Source of the DNA: CAWBCI01 sp963787195
Lineage (GTDB): Bacteria > Bacteroidota > Bacteroidia > Bacteroidales > JAGOPY01
Length of the DNA stretch: 64,000 nucleotides
NCBI GenBank assembly: GCA_963787195.1
Contig: CAWBCI010000026.1
Location: 124,001-188,000 of the forward strand
Direction: 5' to 3'
Every line of letters begins with the position of its first letter. The stretch's first letter is position 1. Shown one piece after another: positions 60,472 to 64,000 of the stretch. The notes under the pieces are model-generated. The model was not told where the DNA came from, ran no database searches, and saw only the letters and a list, made by a program, of their open reading frames with translations. Both the position numbers and the translations under genes were made by a program.

Positions 60472-62457
60472 CTATTTCCCCGCTTCTTCCGGTTTCACAG
60501 TCAGAATAACCGGTTCATTTATAAATCTCTCCTGGTCTTTAACCGCCCTGGCATAAGAAGGCCATTCGTCAGCCTGATAAATCCGCTTATTGAAGATGGC
60601 AAGCTGGTTCATACGCAAGGTTTTTCCGGCCAGGCTCAGCTGATAATTCCCATCAAAAGTGGCGGTGGAATCGATAAATTTGTCTTTCTCAGGCGCATAT
60701 GCCAATTCAAAAATTCCGGGAAGTTTAATTGCCTCACTTAACTCAACAAGACGTGAACAGCGATCCCTGAAAGGATAAATGCGATTTTGAAGGTCTGTAT
60801 CCATGTACAATTCCGCCATGGCCCTTTTAAGAAAACCGGAAGCAATGAATGATTTCAGGATGATATGATTATCGCTCATGAGGGCATAGCCAGGAATGCG
60901 GTATTTGAGGCTGATCCGGATAGGCCCCTTCATATAATCATAGGGGTCGTCATATGTTGTTTCGATCAGTTGAGCTGCCGGATTAACTCTTTTCAGTTCG
61001 GCTTCGATTACATTATTCCAGTTATCCTTATAGGAAGAAGTAAACATCCTTCTAACCGCAGCATCCGACTGCCCCTCGGCCCGGATAATAATCTCTCCGC
61101 TAAGAGTTCCGTCAACAGATAATTCAGCATTTCCAAACATTCGGATGAAATGTTTTTCAGGAGGAGAAACCGGGGTAATCCCAAGGTCAGCGCCTTCAGG
61201 CAGACCCATCAGGTAATTCTGCTGTTGCTCGGCACTTGACCAAAGTTCCCTTACAAAGGGCACCCAGGTTGGATCCAGCAAATGGTACTTCCCATCGGAA
61301 AGTTTTACGACGGTAACACTGTGATTGAACTGATCTGCCGGGATATAATCTATCCTGGAACCTGCCATAGTCATAGCCGGATAGGACTTAAAGCCCGCAG
61401 CCCGCAACATGGTGACGAGCATTCCGGCTTTATCTTTACAAACGCCGCAACGATCGGTAAAAGTCATCTCCCCTTTATGCAGGGTATATCCTTCTCCGCA
61501 TCCCATCGAAATACCTGAATAACGGACTTCATCAGCAACCCAGTGAGTAAGCCTTGAAACCGAGTCCATCTCGGTTTTTGCACCTTTTAATATCTCATCT
61601 ACCTTCGCTTTGATATCCGGACTAACATCAAAACTCCCAAAATCTTCGTTTACTTTATAAAACCAAATCGATTTGGCATACCAGTCGGGACTTGTAGACA
61701 TGAGGAGTTTGGGCGCCACATCCGACATAGCCACCATATTGGGTTCATGCTTCATCGGCATAATGTCCTTCTTCGAAAAAGTATATATCATCCTGTCACC
61801 TTTCCGGATGGCGGATGACTGAGCCTCCCCGTTATAGAATTCATATTGAAGCGTTTTATCGGCTGGCAGGTTGGCTATGTAAACTTTCTCCAGAACAGGT
61901 TCATCACTCCAAAAAGGGACAATATCATAGAATTGACCTTTCATGGGAGGGATATATTTACTATCGTCATCATTTTCAGGATCTCCGAGAAGAGCATAAG
62001 TAAAGCCCTTTTTGAAGAGAAAAACCTCAACGGCATCCCCGGGATCCAAATGGCCAACCTGAATCATTTTCTCCCTGGCACCCCAATAAATCATCCTGGC
62101 GGGTGCCGGATAATCAAGTACTTTGGATGTATCAAGTACTTCGGTGTCGCCGTTTGCACGATAAATGACTACTTTCTGAATATCAACATAGGCCGAAAGC
62201 GGATCATAATCATATTTGACAACATCCAGCTGAAGTGCTCCTTCCGGGGTAAAGACTTTATAAAGCTTATGGGTATTCACAAAAGTCAGCCCTGATTCCT
62301 GCACATTAGAAAATGTACTGTCGAAGATCACAAGAAGATTAGCATTAGGGTAATCTGAAGGCTTCCCGGCATTTTTTATCTGGTCTTCCACCGGGCCGGC
62401 AAAGGCTATGGGAATTATAAAAGTAGCCAGAAATATCAAAAACAATTTTTTCAACAT
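60472..62457 (-). CDS. DUF3857/transglutaminase-like protein, intact triad
   Basis: A 661-residue exported protein. A signal peptide (about 1-20) precedes the DUF3857 domain (about 50-240) and a transglutaminase-like domain with the Cys in CGVCKDKAGML, the His in FNHSVTVV and the Asp in HLLDPTW. The fold suggests a peptidase or amidase activity in the periplasm, possibly linked to polysaccharide or glycan metabolism in the family; substrate unknown. First gene of the pair. Confidence 0.87.
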   Translation of the reverse strand: MLKKLFLIFLATFIIPIAFAGPVEDQIKNAGKPSDYPNANLLVIFDSTFSNVQESGLTFVNTHKLYKVFTPEGALQLDVVKYDYDPLSAYVDIQKVVIYRANGDTEVLDTSKVLDYPAPARMIYWGAREKMIQVGHLDPGDAVEVFLFKKGFTYALLGDPENDDDSKYIPPMKGQFYDIVPFWSDEPVLEKVYIANLPADKTLQYEFYNGEAQSSAIRKGDRMIYTFSKKDIMPMKHEPNMVAMSDVAPKLLMSTSPDWYAKSIWFYKVNEDFGSFDVSPDIKAKVDEILKGAKTEMDSVSRLTHWVADEVRYSGISMGCGEGYTLHKGEMTFTDRCGVCKDKAGMLVTMLRAAGFKSYPAMTMAGSRIDYIPADQFNHSVTVVKLSDGKYHLLDPTWVPFVRELWSSAEQQQNYLMGLPEGADLGITPVSPPEKHFIRMFGNAELSVDGTLSGEIIIRAEGQSDAAVRRMFTSSYKDNWNNVIEAELKRVNPAAQLIETTYDDPYDYMKGPIRISLKYRIPGYALMSDNHIILKSFIASGFLKRAMAELYMDTDLQNRIYPFRDRCSRLVELSEAIKLPGIFELAYAPEKDKFIDSTATFDGNYQLSLAGKTLRMNQLAIFNKRIYQADEWPSYARAVKDQERFINEPVILTVKPEEAGK

Positions 62458-62612
62458 GATATATAGGATTTTAATTTCCTGAAAGATTTTTATTAAACCA
62501 ATATTATCCGTTCAATTATTTTAATTAATTTTTAAACAATGCGAAATTACTAATCATTTAAAATCAATTTTGAAAAAAACGGACAAAATCCAAAAAGCTT
62601 ATTATATAAGGT

Positions 62613-63422
62613 CTATTTATAGAGGATGGTGTTCCTTATTTCTTCAATTTGCCGGGAAGATAATCCTTCGGGCATAAAACCTGCGTTACGGCAGGTTAAA
62701 AATATCTTCGCTGCTTTTGCCAGTATATCAATACGATCGAAAGCCTGGCCTACATCATCTCCAATCGAAAGTACTCCATGTTTTTCCCATAGCACAACTT
62801 TATGACTACGAAGGGATTCAATGCTTGCATCGGCCATCTCCGAAGTTCCGGGTACACAAAAGGGCACATAGCCAATACCTTCAGGAATAAAAAAGAGCGT
62901 TTCAGTATGCATACTCCAAAGCAAACGGTTCAGGGCCTCTTCGCTTTTGTATTCAGGTATATGTGTGAGACTAATAAGCTCATGCGCATGTGTATGGAGA
63001 ATTGCTTTTTCAGTTGAATTATTCAGGAGAAGCAGTTCATGGATGCCAAGGTGGGTAAGAAGCTCAGAAGACGCATCATGCGGGTTTTGAAGATCCTCGA
63101 ATAGTAGCTGGAACATATCCCCGCTTTTATTGATCTTTACCAGACAAAAATTATTCCCGGGCTCATCCGGAAAATCCCTCATACGCGCCCCTTTGCGGGT
63201 AATCATGATGAACTGTCCGGCTAAAGCCGGATAAGGCCTGTGAAGCGGGAGCAGTGGAAATGTGCGGAAATCCATCTGTATGCCGGAATAGTATTCGGAC
63301 ACATTCACAGATATGTTACCTGCACCTGCTTCAGCCCATCCTCTTTCCCAGAGGAAGCCCGCGACGCGGGCTATTTCATGTGCAAGAATCCTGGCTCCTT
63401 CATTGGTTTTGGTAAGCTGCAT
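62613..63422 (-). CDS. rhaD: Rhamnulose-1-phosphate aldolase (class II)
   Basis: Zinc-dependent class II aldolase that cleaves L-rhamnulose-1-phosphate to DHAP and lactaldehyde. The 269-residue protein matches RhaD in length and motifs: ERGWAEAGAGNISVNV, the zinc-site LHTHAHELI, and WEKHGVLSIGDDVGQAFDRID. The stop of tadA lies 2 bp upstream, so both are likely co-transcribed. No other rhamnose gene is in this window; a relative acting on another sugar phosphate remains possible. Confidence 0.85.
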   Translation of the reverse strand: MQLTKTNEGARILAHEIARVAGFLWERGWAEAGAGNISVNVSEYYSGIQMDFRTFPLLPLHRPYPALAGQFIMITRKGARMRDFPDEPGNNFCLVKINKSGDMFQLLFEDLQNPHDASSELLTHLGIHELLLLNNSTEKAILHTHAHELISLTHIPEYKSEEALNRLLWSMHTETLFFIPEGIGYVPFCVPGTSEMADASIESLRSHKVVLWEKHGVLSIGDDVGQAFDRIDILAKAAKIFLTCRNAGFMPEGLSSRQIEEIRNTILYK

Positions 63423-63424
63423 AT

Positions 63425-63871
63425 CTATCTCTTCCTTTTAAAAAATTCTTTTAAAATTACTGAACATTCCTCTTCCAGCACACCCGACTGAAGAATAGTT
63501 TTCGGGTGCAAAATATTTATATCCAGATTTGTAAAGCCTCTTTTTTCATCCCTTGCTCCGTAAACAATTTTTCCTATTTGTGTCCAGAACGCAGCACCCG
63601 CGCACATTATACAGGGTTCCAGGGTAACATACAGGGTACAATCTTCAAGGTATTTGGCTCCCAGATAGTTGGAAGCAGAGGTAAAAGACTGCATCTCGGC
63701 ATGGGCAGTCACATCGTTCAGGCGTTCGGTCAGGTTATGTCCGCGGGCTATGATACGTTCGTTGCACACTATTACGGCGCCTATCGGTACCTCATCCAAT
63801 TCCAGGGCTTTATGTGCCTCCTTCAGGGCTTCATTCATAAAATATTCGTCGGACAGGAAATTAATGTTCAT
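63425..63871 (-). CDS. tadA: tRNA-specific adenosine deaminase
   Basis: Deaminates A34 to inosine in tRNA-Arg(ACG). The 148-residue protein has the zinc motif HAEM (His plus catalytic Glu), the PCIMCAGA Cys pair (TLEPCIMC) and GAVIVCNERIIARGHN near the N-terminus. It is directly followed (2-bp gap) by rhaD. Confidence 0.93.
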   Translation of the reverse strand: MNINFLSDEYFMNEALKEAHKALELDEVPIGAVIVCNERIIARGHNLTERLNDVTAHAEMQSFTSASNYLGAKYLEDCTLYVTLEPCIMCAGAAFWTQIGKIVYGARDEKRGFTNLDINILHPKTILQSGVLEEECSVILKEFFKRKR

Positions 63872-63942
63872 CGGCTTAAATCTGTATATAAGACGCTAAA
63901 TTAATGCTTTATGCCTTAACTTTTTGTAAGGGAGCAAATTCA

Positions 63943-63966
63943 AAAGAGGGACCGGGGCCCCTCTTT
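63943..63966. terminator. Hairpin upstream of tadA (terminator of a gene beyond the window)
   Basis: AAAGAGGG/CCCTCTTT arms with an 8-bp GC-rich loop. The T run is very short on either strand, so it is a weak terminator call. It probably belongs to a gene outside the right edge. Confidence 0.4.
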
Positions 63967-63970
63967 ATAA

Positions 63971-64000
63971 GTCTGAAAATAAACTACCCAGCCGCAAGCA
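63971..64000. repeat. Partial repeat at the right edge
   Basis: Resembles 1354-1384 (gtctgaaaa...gaactaccc...gcaagca), so the repeat type near 1.37 kb is present again here and runs past the window edge. Confidence 0.6.

Overview
The window looks like chromosomal DNA of a member of the Bacteroidota (Bacteroidetes). Three things support this. Several genes carry the phylum's -7 promoter box (TAnnTTTG), two of them in near-leaderless spacing. Two secreted proteins end in type IX secretion (T9SS) sorting domains. The families are typical of the phylum: IPExxxVDY protein, choice-of-anchor L, DUF3857 transglutaminases, and a DnaG whose zinc ligands are degenerate. No rRNA, tRNA, CRISPR array, phage module or complete insertion sequence was seen.

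Layout. 1-9 kb: 5' part of mrdA (PBP2), small secreted proteins, a LuxE-like protein, a NUDIX hydrolase, a 29-residue-repeat secreted protein, and an operon ending in an M28 peptidase and rsmI. 9-12.3 kb: tdk, then a repeat-rich patch in which a DUF559 nuclease-fold gene is flanked by C/G-rich inverted-repeat elements, and a T9SS protein. 12.3-25.8 kb: housekeeping genes (cyclophilin, pheS, acpP-fabF-rnc, purN, pgi, a two-component system), a propeller-transglutaminase fusion, a serine hydrolase and an AlkD-like protein. 25.8-43.4 kb: a secreted M1 peptidase, a TolC/MacA-like pair, tsaB, a CDF-like transporter, a choice-of-anchor L surface protein, an amino acid decarboxylase, a lipidated MEMO-like protein, a membrane LytTR regulator divergent from an ExbB-like protein, two small outer-membrane proteins, menG-crcB-DUF190 and an HtrA-like protease without a signal peptide.

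43.4-50.0 kb is an accessory, repeat-rich, visibly A+T-richer patch. A 112-bp direct repeat flanks a small membrane gene. A 54-bp direct repeat then brackets a defence-like islet: a UDG-like protein, an Mrr-type remnant, a tightly linked pair (novel protein plus a DUF488 protein with its own N-terminal domain), a PD-(D/E)XK-like protein, and an internally deleted AlbA_2/RecG-like protein with a C-terminal KTSC domain. 50-54.5 kb: an RND transporter, LolA-like protein and outer-membrane protein operon behind a candidate operator. 55-64 kb: dnaG, a candidate structured non-coding RNA of about 350 nt, a class III nucleotidyl-cyclase-like protein, a tandem pair of DUF3857 transglutaminases (one apparently catalytically dead), rhaD and tadA.

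The strongest leads for something undescribed are: (i) the GC-rich RNA candidate at 57.06-57.43 kb with its own promoter and terminator; (ii) the DUF488 two-gene module inside the direct-repeat-bounded islet; (iii) the DUF559 gene with its flanking hairpin-ended elements; (iv) a roughly 115-nt leader RNA or attenuator before pgi; (v) the cyclase-like protein. All functional calls come from reading motifs; no database search was run.
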